A DNA stretch of 64,000 nt, from assembly GCA_028117185.1 (NCBI GenBank), contig JAOHHD010000002.1, positions 1 to 64,000 of the forward strand, in the 5' to 3' direction. The stretch comes from Luminiphilus sp. (lineage in GTDB: Bacteria > Pseudomonadota > Gammaproteobacteria > Pseudomonadales > Halieaceae). The translations under genes were made by a program, and so were the position numbers. The notes under the pieces were generated by a model. The model was not told where the DNA came from, did no database searches, and saw only the letters and a list, made by a program, of their open reading frames with translations. This document shows positions 20,943 to 30,898 of the stretch, piece by piece (within the stretch, counting starts at the first letter, position 1; the number at the start of each line of letters is the position of its first letter).

Positions 20943-20958
20943 TGGCAAGGAAATTGCA
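20943..20958 (+). promoter_or_regulatory. Near-consensus sigma-54 promoter pointing away from rpoN
   Basis: TGGCAAGGAAATTGCA matches the -24/-12 consensus TGGCACGNNNNTTGCW at all defined positions except one (A for C). The GG and GC dinucleotides have exact 10-bp spacing (20944-45 and 20956-57). The expected start is about 20969, the first base of a 10-bp hairpin. No plus-strand protein gene follows until mlaC, so it would make a small or antisense RNA, or serve as an RpoN binding site affecting rpoN itself. The match is seen; activity is unproven. Confidence 0.6.
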
Positions 20959-20968
20959 TCGGGGGTTT

Positions 20969-21005
20969 TTTAGGGGCGACCGTTAAGCGTCGTACCGCCC
21001 CTAAA
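20969..21005. repeat. 10-bp inverted repeat (hairpin) between lptB and rpoN
   Basis: TTTAGGGGCG (20969-20978) is the exact reverse complement of CGCCCCTAAA (20996-21005), with a 17-nt loop. On the plus strand it coincides with the predicted start of the sigma-54 transcript. On the minus strand it separates lptB from rpoN but is followed by an A run, not a T run, so it is a poor terminator. It could be an mRNA-stabilising element, an attenuator or the 5' end of a small RNA. Confidence 0.55.
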
Positions 21006-21070
21006 GGCTTCAGGCCACTAGGATCTGCGCCGAGTGGATAGTCAGCCTGATTGATTAGAGGGAGAACCCC

Positions 21071-21784
21071 TCACCGAGGTAGGTTTGTCGTACTTTTTTC
21101 ATTGGCTAAGACGTCTGAGGGTAGTCCAGAGGCGATGACGTGTCCCTCGCCTATGATATAGGCTCTTTCACAGATATCGAGCGTCTCGCGTACATTATGA
21201 TCGGTAATGAGAACCCCGATACCGCGGTGTTTTAGATGAGTAATAATGCCTTTAATGTCTGATATGGAAATAGGATCAACTCCCGCAAAAGGCTCATCAA
21301 GCAGAATCACTGTTGGGTCAGTGGCCAATGCCCGTGCTATCTCTACCCGCCGCCGTTCACCACCTGATAGAGCTTGCCCTAATGCATCAGCGAGATGACC
21401 GACATTAAACTCGTCTAGTAGGTCCTCAGCCATTTTTAGCCGTGCTTTGCGCGCGAGATCCGATCGCGTCTCGAGAATCGCCAGTAAATTATCTTTAACC
21501 GATAATTGTCTGAAAATAGAGGCTTCCTGCGGCAAATAGCCAATCCCTGATCTGGCTCTCTGGTGCATCGGTAGGGTCATCAGTGAGCGATCATTGAGCC
21601 GTATATCGCCTGCATCCGCATTAACCAAACCCACAATCATATAAAAACAGGTGGTCTTACCGGCGCCATTTGGGCCCAGTAAACCGACTATTTCTCCCGC
21701 ACTGACTTCTAACGAGACGTCTTTCACTACCGGGCGGCCACCGTAAGCTTTAGCAAGATGATGGGCGCTGAGAGTGCTAGTCAT
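21071..21784 (-). CDS. lptB: LPS-transport ATPase LptB
   Basis: LptB powers extraction of LPS from the inner membrane with LptFG. The product has Walker A GPNGAGKT (37-44), the Q-loop LPQE, the signature [15 protein letters not shown], Walker [13 protein letters not shown] and the H-loop TDHN. The literal C-terminus ([11 protein letters not shown]) is not LptB-like. If the A6 run (plus-strand T 21094-21099) had five A the frame would read [13 protein letters not shown] and stop at 21055, giving 242 residues and the family-typical tail. The start overlaps lptA by 8 nt. Core identity is certain; the 3' end is doubtful. Confidence 0.94.
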   Translation of the reverse strand: MTSTLSAHHLAKAYGGRPVVKDVSLEVSAGEIVGLLGPNGAGKTTCFYMIVGLVNADAGDIRLNDRSLMTLPMHQRARSGIGYLPQEASIFRQLSVKDNLLAILETRSDLARKARLKMAEDLLDEFNVGHLADALGQALSGGERRRVEIARALATDPTVILLDEPFAGVDPISISDIKGIITHLKHRGIGVLITDHNVRETLDICERAYIIGEGHVIASGLPSDVLANEKSTTNLPR

Positions 21785-22325
21785 TGGCTGGTTCGGTGCG
21801 CAGGTTTTCGGGGGGAATTACGACCTCAACCCGCCGGTCGCCTCCTGAACCTGTGTTGCCGGCCGCTTTGACCGTGCGCTTGCTGACAATGTAATCAATG
21901 TGATCACCAGAGAGGGTTGATCCATCTTGCTTGATCTTGGCGTCGTCTATGAGCCTCACTAAGTCCTCTGCTCGCCGGTATTCAATTCGCAGAGCCGATG
22001 CCTCAACGGGAGCCTGTTCTGGCGTAGGCTGTTGTATGAGCGTAGCGGGCTGTCCCGCAGCGAGGATAGCATCCGCTCCCTTGTCGTCGTGGCGGATAGC
22101 GATGCGATCAGCCGTGATGCGCAGTGATCCTTGCGTTAACACTACGTTACCCTCGTAGCGCGTTTCTCCCACCATTTCATCTCGCACGGCTTCATCCGCC
22201 TCAATTTGAATGGGCTGATCACGATCTGAATCGAGTGCACCGACATAAGGCGCAGCAAGCAACAGGCACGCCAAGAGCAATCGATTGGCGATACGAACAC
22301 TATTATTCATATTGAGTTTTGACAT
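21777..22325 (-). CDS. lptA: Periplasmic LPS-transport protein LptA
   Basis: LptA forms the periplasmic bridge that carries LPS from LptC to the LptDE complex. The 182-residue precursor has a signal peptide ([15 protein letters not shown]) and the OstA/LptA beta-jellyroll pattern ([31 protein letters not shown]). The C-terminal tail is charged. The first ATG (22325) has AAGGGA almost touching it, and a second ATG at 22310 is also plausible. It overlaps lptC and lptB in a tightly packed lptC-lptA-lptB run. Confidence 0.92.
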   Translation of the reverse strand: MSKLNMNNSVRIANRLLLACLLLAAPYVGALDSDRDQPIQIEADEAVRDEMVGETRYEGNVVLTQGSLRITADRIAIRHDDKGADAILAAGQPATLIQQPTPEQAPVEASALRIEYRRAEDLVRLIDDAKIKQDGSTLSGDHIDYIVSKRTVKAAGNTGSGGDRRVEVVIPPENLRTEPAND

Positions 22326-22839
22326 TTCCCTTCAGTGTCGCTGTATTGGCAACCAAATCCAGTTCAAAACCCGCCCCAGTCGACTTGCTCCCCCGCCCGG
22401 TGAGTAACACGTCATCATGGCCTTCGGCACGTTTTTGATCCATGTTGAGCAACATTGTCTCAGTGTTCAGCGTGGCTTGGTTTGTGGCTTCATACACTGT
22501 GACCCCATCTTGCAAGGCAAGTTCATTGGTCCGCTCATAAAGTACGCCGGCTTCTGCTGCGATATCCCAGCGCAAATCGTCTTCGCCCTCCGTTCGATAG
22601 CGAATACTTTTTAAGGCAGTGACTTCACTCCCGAGCTGCCGTTCTGCAGAGCCAATATGCATGACTTCAGAGGCCGCCCCGCTATGCGAGAACTGTGTTC
22701 TTGTTCCACCTTTCACGTAGCTTTCGATAACCGAGACACCACTATTTTTTCGCGCAAAAAGCGCCTCGGAGGGCGTCAGCGATCGCCAAAAGCTGACGCT
22801 CAAGGCGCATCCTACGACGATGATGGTTAGCCATTTCAA
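22303..22839 (-). CDS. lptC: LPS-transport membrane protein LptC
   Basis: LptC is the bitopic inner-membrane link between LptBFG and LptA. A TTG start at 22839 gives 178 residues, typical for LptC, and overlaps the kdsC stop as TTGA. The N-terminal membrane helix is LKWLTIIVVGCALSVSF, followed by a periplasmic jellyroll domain. Longer versions reaching into kdsC are open but unlikely. The gene order kdsD-kdsC-lptC-lptA-lptB is the conserved gammaproteobacterial one. Confidence 0.88.
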   Translation of the reverse strand: MKWLTIIVVGCALSVSFWRSLTPSEALFARKNSGVSVIESYVKGGTRTQFSHSGAASEVMHIGSAERQLGSEVTALKSIRYRTEGEDDLRWDIAAEAGVLYERTNELALQDGVTVYEATNQATLNTETMLLNMDQKRAEGHDDVLLTGRGSKSTGAGFELDLVANTATLKGNVKTQYE

Positions 22840-23363
22840 TGAAATTCGCTCAACCGCGCGGACATCAGTCCCTGCGATGTTAATAAGAAATCGCTCAAGG
22901 CGCGCACGGCCCCTTGGCCCCCTGCGCAAGGCGCTATCCAGTCCGCCATATTTTGAACAGGTGCTGCCGCGTCATTGGGGCAGGTGGCAAGCCCCGCTAG
23001 TTTTAACGCGCTGAGATCCGGCAGGTCATCTCCCATGTAAGCGACGCGAGAGGCTGGGAGTGCGCGCTCATCGAGTAATGCTTGTAGTGCCACCCCCTTG
23101 TCTTCGCGGCCCTGCACCACAGTGGCAATGCTGAGCTCGGCGGCACGGCGTTCAACGGCTGCGGAGGTTCTGCCTGTGATGATGGCGACCTCGATTCCAC
23201 TCTTTTGCAGCAGTTTAATGCCCAGCCCGTCTTTGATATTGAATGATTTGATTTCTGCTTGATCGCTCGCACCATATAGCACTGAGCCGTCGGTCAATAC
23301 CCCGTCAACATCCAGCACCAGTAATTGAATCTCCTCTGCTTTCTGTGCGGCTCGACCGTTCAT
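22836..23363 (-). CDS. kdsC: 3-deoxy-D-manno-octulosonate 8-phosphate phosphatase KdsC
   Basis: KdsC dephosphorylates Kdo-8-phosphate in synthesis of the LPS inner-core sugar. The 175-residue HAD phosphatase has the nucleophile motif LDVDGVLTDG, the threonine motif IITGRTS and the metal motif YMGDDLPDL. It has no cap domain, as expected for the tetrameric C0-type KdsC. Its ATG overlaps the kdsD stop as ATGA, so the two Kdo genes are coupled. Confidence 0.95.
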   Translation of the reverse strand: MNGRAAQKAEEIQLLVLDVDGVLTDGSVLYGASDQAEIKSFNIKDGLGIKLLQKSGIEVAIITGRTSAAVERRAAELSIATVVQGREDKGVALQALLDERALPASRVAYMGDDLPDLSALKLAGLATCPNDAAAPVQNMADWIAPCAGGQGAVRALSDFLLTSQGLMSARLSEFH

Positions 23364-24340
23364 GAGATACCTGCTTTAAGCAACGCGAGTAGTGTGACAA
23401 CACCGTGCACCGCTCCCTGCTCATCGACGATGACCAGTGCACTGATCTTATGGCGCTCCATCATGCTCATCGCTTCTGCGGCTAACATCCCCTCGGTCGC
23501 GGTTTGCGCGCTGCTTGTCATGGCGCTGATCAGCGGCGTGCTCTGAAGGTCTTTCTGGTCTGCGACGGCCCGCCTTAGATCGCCGTCGGTAAATACCCCC
23601 GATAAAATATCAAGCTCGTTAACGACGGTGGTCATGCCAAGACCTTTTTGAGTCATTTCATACAGTGCATCGATCAGCACTGCGGAGGTCGATACTTTGG
23701 GGATCTCGGTGCCCCGGACCATGACGTCGCTGACGCGCAATAACAGTTGTCGTCCCAGCGCGCCGCCCGGATGCGAAAATGCGAATTCCTCGGCGGTGAA
23801 GCCTCTGGCCTCGAGTATCGCTATAGCTAAAGCATCGCCCATTACCAGCGCTGCAGTGGTGCTGGCTGTGGGGGCAAGATTCAGTGGGCAAGCTTCCGTT
23901 TTGATAGCCGCTAGCAGGTGCACATCTGACGCCAGAGCCAGTTCTGAGGTCGCATCGCCGGTAATGCTGATGAGAGAGATATTCAATCGCTTAATGAGCG
24001 GCAACAGCGTGAGGATTTCGCTAGTGTTGCCGCTATTAGAGAGTGCCAGGACACAGTCGCTCTGGGTGATCATCCCCATATCACCGTGAGAGGCTTCTCC
24101 CGGGTGAACAAAAAAAGCGGGGGTGCCAGTGCTCGCTAATGTGGCAGCGATTTTCCCCGCGATATGACCACTCTTCCCCATACCTGTCACAATCACCCTG
24201 CCTTGTGTCGCCATCATGCGGCGGCAGGCCTCACCAAAGTCCGCACCAATCGAGAGACCCAGTTCAGACACTGTTTGACTCTCAAGTGCAATGGTGCGCC
24301 GAGCGGATTCGATAAAAAAAGGATCGTTTTGTGAGGCCAT
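23360..24340 (-). CDS. kdsD: Arabinose-5-phosphate isomerase KdsD
   Basis: KdsD converts ribulose-5-phosphate to arabinose-5-phosphate, the first step to Kdo. It has an N-terminal SIS domain (GRVIVTGMGKSGHIAGKI, then ALSNSGNTSEI) and two C-terminal CBS domains. The ATG at 24340 gives about 326 residues and MASQNDPFFIESA. A TTG at 24364 inside caxA is an alternative. It precedes kdsC with an ATGA overlap and follows caxA closely. Confidence 0.94.
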   Translation of the reverse strand: MASQNDPFFIESARRTIALESQTVSELGLSIGADFGEACRRMMATQGRVIVTGMGKSGHIAGKIAATLASTGTPAFFVHPGEASHGDMGMITQSDCVLALSNSGNTSEILTLLPLIKRLNISLISITGDATSELALASDVHLLAAIKTEACPLNLAPTASTTAALVMGDALAIAILEARGFTAEEFAFSHPGGALGRQLLLRVSDVMVRGTEIPKVSTSAVLIDALYEMTQKGLGMTTVVNELDILSGVFTDGDLRRAVADQKDLQSTPLISAMTSSAQTATEGMLAAEAMSMMERHKISALVIVDEQGAVHGVVTLLALLKAGIS

Positions 24341-24342
24341 GG

Positions 24343-25323
24343 TTAGGGTGTCATGAAAAGCCAAAGATAATAGGCAATGTAGAGTGCCAGCAGTACCATT
24401 CCGGTGTTGCGCGTCAAGGTACTCACACCGGACTGCCTATTCCAACCGTACAGCGCGGCGAGAGCAAGTACGAGAGTTGTGACAAATACCGCTACCAAAT
24501 CTCGATGTAACACTTCGGTTTGAAGGTTAAGGGTACCCCAGAAGCCGGGAATGGCCAGTACTAGCAGCAGATTGAACATATTAGAGCCAATAATCGCGCC
24601 TATCGCCATATCCGCCTGACCTTTGAGTGCGCTCATCACAGAGGCGGCTAATTCCGGCAGGCTAGTGCCCACGGCGACAATGGTTAATCCAATGACGAGC
24701 TCTGATACGCCCAGCGCGGCTGCGACCTGTGACGCAGCCCAGACTAAAGCGCGCGAGGAGGCGATCAAAAGACCCAAGCCACCGAGAAAAGTGAGCCATG
24801 CGGCGACCGGGGCGAGTGAAGGGATAGGGGGTGCTTCGTCTTTGCCGAGGGGATGCTGCCCATGTCGGATAATGTACAGAAAAAACAGTCCAAGTGCGGC
24901 TAGCAGCACGAGGCTGTCGCCCCGAGAGAGGTCAAGGTCGACCAGCAGGGCGCCAGTAAGTAAGACGACCAAGACGAGTATGGGCAGATCGATGAAGGTC
25001 GTACTTTTATTGAGCGAAATGGATTTCACCAATAGCGTGATACCAAGCACTAGGCCGACATTGGCAATATTGGAACCGAGTGCGTTCCCGACAGCCAGCT
25101 CGCCAGATCCCGACCATGCCGACATGACAGAAATCAGAATTTCAGGCGCAGAAGTCCCCACAGACACAATCGTGAGTCCGATCATCATGGGCGTGAGGCC
25201 GGCTCGCTGCGCAATAGCTGAGGCGCCATCGACGAATTTGTCTGCACTCCAGACCAGCGCGACCAAGCCGATTACGATGACCGCTGAGAACCACAACACT
25301 ATCGCTGTCCTTATTTCTTCCAT
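24343..25323 (-). CDS. Sodium/calcium-exchanger family protein (CaxA/YrbG)
   Basis: A 326-residue inner-membrane protein of the K+-dependent Na+/Ca2+ exchanger-related family. It has two homologous halves, each with five hydrophobic segments. Each half contains an alpha-repeat: IGLTIVSVGTSAPEI in the N-terminal half and IGLTIVAVGTSLPEL in the C-terminal half, with the conserved glutamates. The start ATG at 25323 is chosen since the upstream part is hydrophilic and unlike the family. The position beside kdsD matches yrbG in E. coli. Confidence 0.92.
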   Translation of the reverse strand: MEEIRTAIVLWFSAVIVIGLVALVWSADKFVDGASAIAQRAGLTPMMIGLTIVSVGTSAPEILISVMSAWSGSGELAVGNALGSNIANVGLVLGITLLVKSISLNKSTTFIDLPILVLVVLLTGALLVDLDLSRGDSLVLLAALGLFFLYIIRHGQHPLGKDEAPPIPSLAPVAAWLTFLGGLGLLIASSRALVWAASQVAAALGVSELVIGLTIVAVGTSLPELAASVMSALKGQADMAIGAIIGSNMFNLLLVLAIPGFWGTLNLQTEVLHRDLVAVFVTTLVLALAALYGWNRQSGVSTLTRNTGMVLLALYIAYYLWLFMTP

Positions 25324-25469
25324 AATCCGGGCAAGTCGCCCGCCCGCTGATCGAGTATCATGGCACATCACTGAGCAACGCTTTAGCCTGACAGGGAGAT
25401 GGCAGGCCGAGAGGCATGGAGTTTAACCCAGTCCACAGCGGCGGGGGCAGTGGCGAAAATGTTTAAGCG

Positions 25470-25499
25470 TTGCAGAAAATGTATGGCAAGGGTTATCAC
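25470..25499 (+). promoter_or_regulatory. Possible sigma-70 promoter of mlaC
   Basis: TTGCAG (25470-25475) and TATCAC (25494-25499) are separated by 18 bp, about 24 bp before the mlaC GTG, with GGAGG in between. The match is moderate and based only on eye inspection of the divergent caxA-mlaC gap. Confidence 0.3.
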
Positions 25500-25522
25500 T
25501 CTTAAGAGGGTCGGAGGTTATC

Positions 25523-26210
25523 GTGTATCGCAATCTAGTCTGTCAGCCATTGGTGGCCGTATTAGGGCTGAGTCTCGCCTTTTCGGCTGCCAGCGCGTCT
25601 GATGAGGTTGTCACCGCTAATATGGGTCCTGCCGAGGTGGTTTCAGGTGTGACGGCAGAGGTGATGAATGTTGTTGCAGAGGCTAATACGTATTTTGATA
25701 CAAACCCTGAGCGCTATTACCGAGAGATTGATAATGCGCTGGCGAGTCTGGTCGATTGGCGTGGCTTCGCGACAGCGGTGATGGGGCAGTATTACAGCCG
25801 TGGGAAATCACTAGATCAGCAGGGCCGGCAGACATTGAAAGCGCAGCGCGATCGGTTTGCAGTGGTGCTCAGAGAAGGGTTGATACAAAGCTATGCCAAA
25901 GGCTTATTAGCGTTTGGTGGTGCGCAAATGGAAGTGATGGGTGTCGAAGCTTCACCGGAGAGCACCCGCATTGCATCAGTGACTCAAGCCGTTTACGGAG
26001 AGGCTGATCGTGTTTACACCATCCGATACCAAATGGGTCAGTACCGAGACGGCTCTTGGAAACTGCGTAATCTCATTATTGAGACGATTAACCTTGGTGA
26101 GATCTATCGCAATCAATTCAATGCCCTCGCACAGAGTGCGAGCGGCGATCTTGATATGGTGATTGATCAGTGGAATGCCACGATTGCAGAACAAGCAGAG
26201 GATTTAGTTC

Positions 26211-26218
<8 letters not shown>
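25523..26218 (+). CDS. mlaC: Periplasmic phospholipid-binding protein MlaC
   Basis: MlaC ferries phospholipids between the outer-membrane MlaA complex and the inner-membrane MlaFEDB transporter. The 231-residue precursor has a signal peptide (PLVAVLGLSLAFSAASA) and the Tol-Tol-like MlaC domain, including GRFAVV/REGLIQSYAKGLL and the C-terminal WKLRNLIIETINL. The start is GTG, with GGAGG 7 nt ahead. MlaF, MlaE, MlaD and MlaB, normally adjacent, are all missing here. This mlaC heads a unit with ibaG and murA. Possibly the other mla genes lie elsewhere. Confidence 0.9.
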
Positions 26219-27717
<1,499 letters not shown>

Positions 27718-27734
27718 CAGGTGGTGAAGAGATC

Positions 27735-28388
27735 ATGAATATAGCGGACCCTATAACGATAGCGCTAACCAAGGGGCGGATACTCAAAGAGACGCTGCCG
27801 CTACTGGCGAAGGTGGGCATTGAGCCCAGCGAGGATCTCGACGAGAGCCGCAAACTCATTGTGCCCACGACGTTAGCAAACGTACACCTCGTTATTTTGC
27901 GAGGATCCGATGTGCCAACCTATGTCAAGCATGGTGCGGCAGATCTTGGTATTGCCGGTAAAGATATGCTGTTGGAGTTCGGTGGAGAGGGCATCTACGA
28001 ACCGCTCGATCTGGGTATTGCGCGCTGTCGATTGATGACGGCAGGTCCGCGATTATCGCAGACGGCGCAGGCCCCGCGTCGTCGTGTGAGGGTCGCGACA
28101 AAATTTCTCAATATTGCGAGAGCACACTATGCGGCAAGAGGTATCCACGCAGACTTGATCAAGCTCTATGGCTCGATGGAGCTGGCGCCGTTAATGGGGC
28201 TGGCTGATGAGATTGTTGATATTGTCGATACTGGGAAGACGCTCGAAGAGAACGGGATGGTGCCGCTTGCGTTAATTGCAGAGGTGTCCTCGCGCTTGAT
28301 TGTGAACAAAGCGTCGATGCGGACCCGCCATGCGTCGGTTAGGATATTGGTCGACGCGCTCGCAGAAGCTGTCGGGGTTCAGGAGTGA
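27735..28388 (+). CDS. hisG: ATP phosphoribosyltransferase, short form HisG
   Basis: HisG condenses ATP with PRPP, the first step of histidine synthesis. At 217 residues it is the short HisG type, which lacks the C-terminal regulatory domain and needs the HisRS-like partner HisZ. Motifs include [27 protein letters not shown] and the PRPP-binding [13 protein letters not shown]. The murA-hisG-hisD order is shared with Pseudomonas. No hisZ is seen in this window. Confidence 0.95.
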   Translation: MNIADPITIALTKGRILKETLPLLAKVGIEPSEDLDESRKLIVPTTLANVHLVILRGSDVPTYVKHGAADLGIAGKDMLLEFGGEGIYEPLDLGIARCRLMTAGPRLSQTAQAPRRRVRVATKFLNIARAHYAARGIHADLIKLYGSMELAPLMGLADEIVDIVDTGKTLEENGMVPLALIAEVSSRLIVNKASMRTRHASVRILVDALAEAVGVQE

Positions 28389-28392
28389 TGCT

Positions 28393-29706
28393 ATGAGTGA
28401 GGCCGCTATTGCTCGACTGGATATGATGCAAAGCGACTTTGAGGCCCAGTTTAGTGCGCTATTAGTCAGTCCCTTTGAGTCCGATACCGGACTGACGCAG
28501 AAGGTCGCGGGCATACTGAGCGCCGTTGCCTCAGAAGGTGACGACGCTGTGATGAGATTCACTAATGAATTTGATCGCCGCGATGCGAACAGTTTGGCTG
28601 ACTTGACGATTGAGCAAGAGACGTTAGATGCCGCACTGGTCAAAATCGCGCCCGACCTTCGCGATGCGTTAACGCTTGCAGCAGAGCGTATTCGTGACTT
28701 TCACCAACGTCAGCTCGCCGAGAGCTGGCAGTATGAGGACGGTGAGGGCAATTTACTGGGGCAGCGAGTGTCGCCGCTAGACCGCGTCGGCGTTTACGTG
28801 CCAGGAGGACGTGCGAGTTACCCCTCTTCCGTATTGATGAATACGATCCCCGCTAAGGTGGCGGGCGTGGCGGACATTGTGATGGTCGCCCCAGCGCCGC
28901 AGGGCGAGATCAACCCGGTTGTGTTGGCAGCGGCAAGTCTTGCGGGGGTCAACAAGGTCTATAGTGTGGGGGGGGCTCAGGCCATTGCTGCCTTGGCCTA
29001 CGGCACCGAGACCATCGCCAAAGTGGATAAAATTGTCGGCCCAGGTAACCGCTTTGTTGCCGAAGCCAAGCGACAAGTATTCGGTCGGGTTGGTATTGAT
29101 ATGGTCGCGGGGCCGTCTGAGATTCTTATCATTGCAGACGGCACGGTGGATCCAGAGTGGGTCACGATGGATCTTTTTGCGCAGGCCGAGCACGATGAAT
29201 ACGCTCAAGCTATCTTGATTGCTACAGACCAGGCCTACTTAGATGAGATCCATGCCTGTATCGATAGAAAGCTCCCGAAGATGTCTCGGCGCGACATTAT
29301 TAGCGTTTCTCTCCGCCATCGTGGCGCGCTGGTTAAGGTGCCGAATCTGGCAAGTGCCGTGGCGCTGAGCAATCGATTGGCGCCGGAGCATCTAGAATTA
29401 GCAGTAGCGGAACCACATGCCTTGCTGGATCAGATCAGCGCAGCCGGCGCGATCTTTTTGGGTGCGATGTCTTCAGAGTCACTGGGTGACTATTGTGCTG
29501 GCCCCAATCACGTATTGCCAACTTCGGGTTCAGCGCGCTTTGCGTCGCCACTGGGCGTATATGACTTTCAGCGCCGCAGCAGTCTTATTGGCGTGTCTGC
29601 GGCCGGAGCACAGGTATTAGGTGGCGTCGCCGCCAAGATAGCCGACGCGGAGTCGCTAGAGGCACATAGTCTAAGCGCTCAAATGAGGATGCCCAACGCG
29701 CAGTAG
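28393..29706 (+). CDS. hisD: Histidinol dehydrogenase HisD
   Basis: HisD oxidises histidinol to histidine in two NAD-dependent steps with a zinc ion. The 437-residue protein has the signature region VAGPSEILIIAD, the catalytic AQAEHDEYAQ segment and the NHVLPTSGSARF motif. The start ATG at 28393 lies 4 nt after the hisG stop; the longer open frame overlaps hisG. It contains an intact run of eight G (28968-28975) encoding VGGA in the expected frame. hisC, usually next, is absent. Confidence 0.96.
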   Translation: MSEAAIARLDMMQSDFEAQFSALLVSPFESDTGLTQKVAGILSAVASEGDDAVMRFTNEFDRRDANSLADLTIEQETLDAALVKIAPDLRDALTLAAERIRDFHQRQLAESWQYEDGEGNLLGQRVSPLDRVGVYVPGGRASYPSSVLMNTIPAKVAGVADIVMVAPAPQGEINPVVLAAASLAGVNKVYSVGGAQAIAALAYGTETIAKVDKIVGPGNRFVAEAKRQVFGRVGIDMVAGPSEILIIADGTVDPEWVTMDLFAQAEHDEYAQAILIATDQAYLDEIHACIDRKLPKMSRRDIISVSLRHRGALVKVPNLASAVALSNRLAPEHLELAVAEPHALLDQISAAGAIFLGAMSSESLGDYCAGPNHVLPTSGSARFASPLGVYDFQRRSSLIGVSAAGAQVLGGVAAKIADAESLEAHSLSAQMRMPNAQ

Positions 29707-29718
29707 ATCATCCACGGG

Positions 29719-30822
29719 TCAGCCGTTGCTGGCTCGTGTGCCGACCACCGCCTCGATCTCAACTGGCAAGCCGTCTCTATCAACCCGGACCCGCAACAGG
29801 TGACCTGGGCGGAGGCGCGCAATCTGCATCATCGCGGCACGGCCATCCACCACCAATGCGTCGTCCATTGCAACGATAATATCGTTTAGCGCGATCCCAG
29901 CGCGTTCCGCTGGTCCGTCAGATGCGAGATCGGTCACAATCAGGCGCTGTATTGACCGGCCAGACGCGTCCTCGCTGAGGAGCACCTCTACGCTGACCCC
30001 GAGCCAGCCACGGATAACGCGACCATAATTGACGATATCACTCAAAGCGGTGGCGGCCAGTTCGCTCGGTGTGGCTAAGTTGATGCCAATGCCAGTTGCT
30101 TCCCCGGCGCCATCCCCGCCCGCGGTATAAATGAGTGTATTGATGCCCACTAGGCGGCCTTGAGCATCGATTAATGCCCCACCTGAGCTACCTAAATGAA
30201 TGGTCGCATCGGTCTGGATATAGCCTTCATAGGTGGAAAGCTGCAGGCCAAATCGGCCGACGCCAGAGATAATGCCTTGAGATACCGAGTGGCCGAAGCC
30301 ATACGGGTTGCCAATAGCCAGTACCACGTCACCGACTGCAATGTCCTCCGCGTCAGCCAATGCAATCGGTGTCAACGCCGGTAGATCAATGCGAAGAATC
30401 GCCAAATCGGTGTCGGGATCATTACCGACGACGGAGGCATTGGCAGAGCGGCCATCAGCTAGCAAGACTTGAATTGCATCGGCGCCTGCTATGACGTGAT
30501 TATTTGTCACGATGTGGCCTTCGGCGGTGAGGATCACGCCGGAACCCAGTGATCTCTCAATGCGTTGTCCGTTGCCACGATCCGATCGGAAGCGACGTTG
30601 CCAGGGGGAATTGAGCCGAGGGTCTACCCGCGATTCAACCAGCTTGGCAGTATAGATGTTGACCACCGAAGGCGTGGCACGTGCTACAGCCTCTCGATAA
30701 CTGCTGGAGGCGGCGACTGCTGTGGCAGGGCGCTTATCCAACACCCACTTGTCTAAAATAAGCGTCGCTGCGAGCACGCCGACCAAAGCGGGCCAAATGA
30801 TGGCAATAAGATTCTGTTTCAC
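29719..30822 (-). CDS. degS: Membrane-anchored trypsin-like serine protease DegS/AlgW-type
   Basis: A 367-residue HtrA-family protease: an N-terminal anchor helix (LIAIIWPALVGVLAATLIL), a protease domain and one C-terminal PDZ domain. The catalytic triad is His109 (TNNHV), Asp139 (DTDLA) and Ser213. The family role is to cleave the anti-sigma factor RseA/MucA when the PDZ domain senses unfolded outer-membrane proteins. The loop around the serine reads IHLGSSGGAL instead of the usual IN-x-GNSGGAL. The single PDZ and anchor separate it from DegP. The position after the his genes matches algW of Pseudomonas. Confidence 0.92.
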   Translation of the reverse strand: MKQNLIAIIWPALVGVLAATLILDKWVLDKRPATAVAASSSYREAVARATPSVVNIYTAKLVESRVDPRLNSPWQRRFRSDRGNGQRIERSLGSGVILTAEGHIVTNNHVIAGADAIQVLLADGRSANASVVGNDPDTDLAILRIDLPALTPIALADAEDIAVGDVVLAIGNPYGFGHSVSQGIISGVGRFGLQLSTYEGYIQTDATIHLGSSGGALIDAQGRLVGINTLIYTAGGDGAGEATGIGINLATPSELAATALSDIVNYGRVIRGWLGVSVEVLLSEDASGRSIQRLIVTDLASDGPAERAGIALNDIIVAMDDALVVDGRAAMMQIARLRPGHLLRVRVDRDGLPVEIEAVVGTRASNG

Positions 30823-30898
30823 GGGAGCCTCCTGCCCCCATTGTAAATCATGGTGCGGTGGTTATTCTCTTCATTTTGACAGTTAACAAGAGTGAGAT

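Noticed and set aside
20969..21005. Hairpin as the lptB terminator
   Set aside because: On the lptB/rpoN strand it is followed by A residues, not T, so it lacks the features of an intrinsic terminator.
21092..21100. Programmed -1 frameshift at A-AAA-AAG in lptB
   Set aside because: The heptamer is present but out of phase with the zero frame. The tail needs a +1 shift, so dnaX-type slippage does not fit.
24623..25426. 267-codon plus-strand open frame
   Set aside because: It lies entirely antisense to the caxA gene and its Ser/Thr/Arg-rich product is typical of shadow frames.
25399..25602. Small plus-strand open frame overlapping the mlaC start
   Set aside because: It overlaps the MlaC signal peptide in another frame and has no ribosome-binding site or recognisable family.
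28968..28975. G8 tract in hisD as a further frameshift
   Set aside because: The frame through the tract reads SVGGAQA, the expected HisD sequence, so it is intact.
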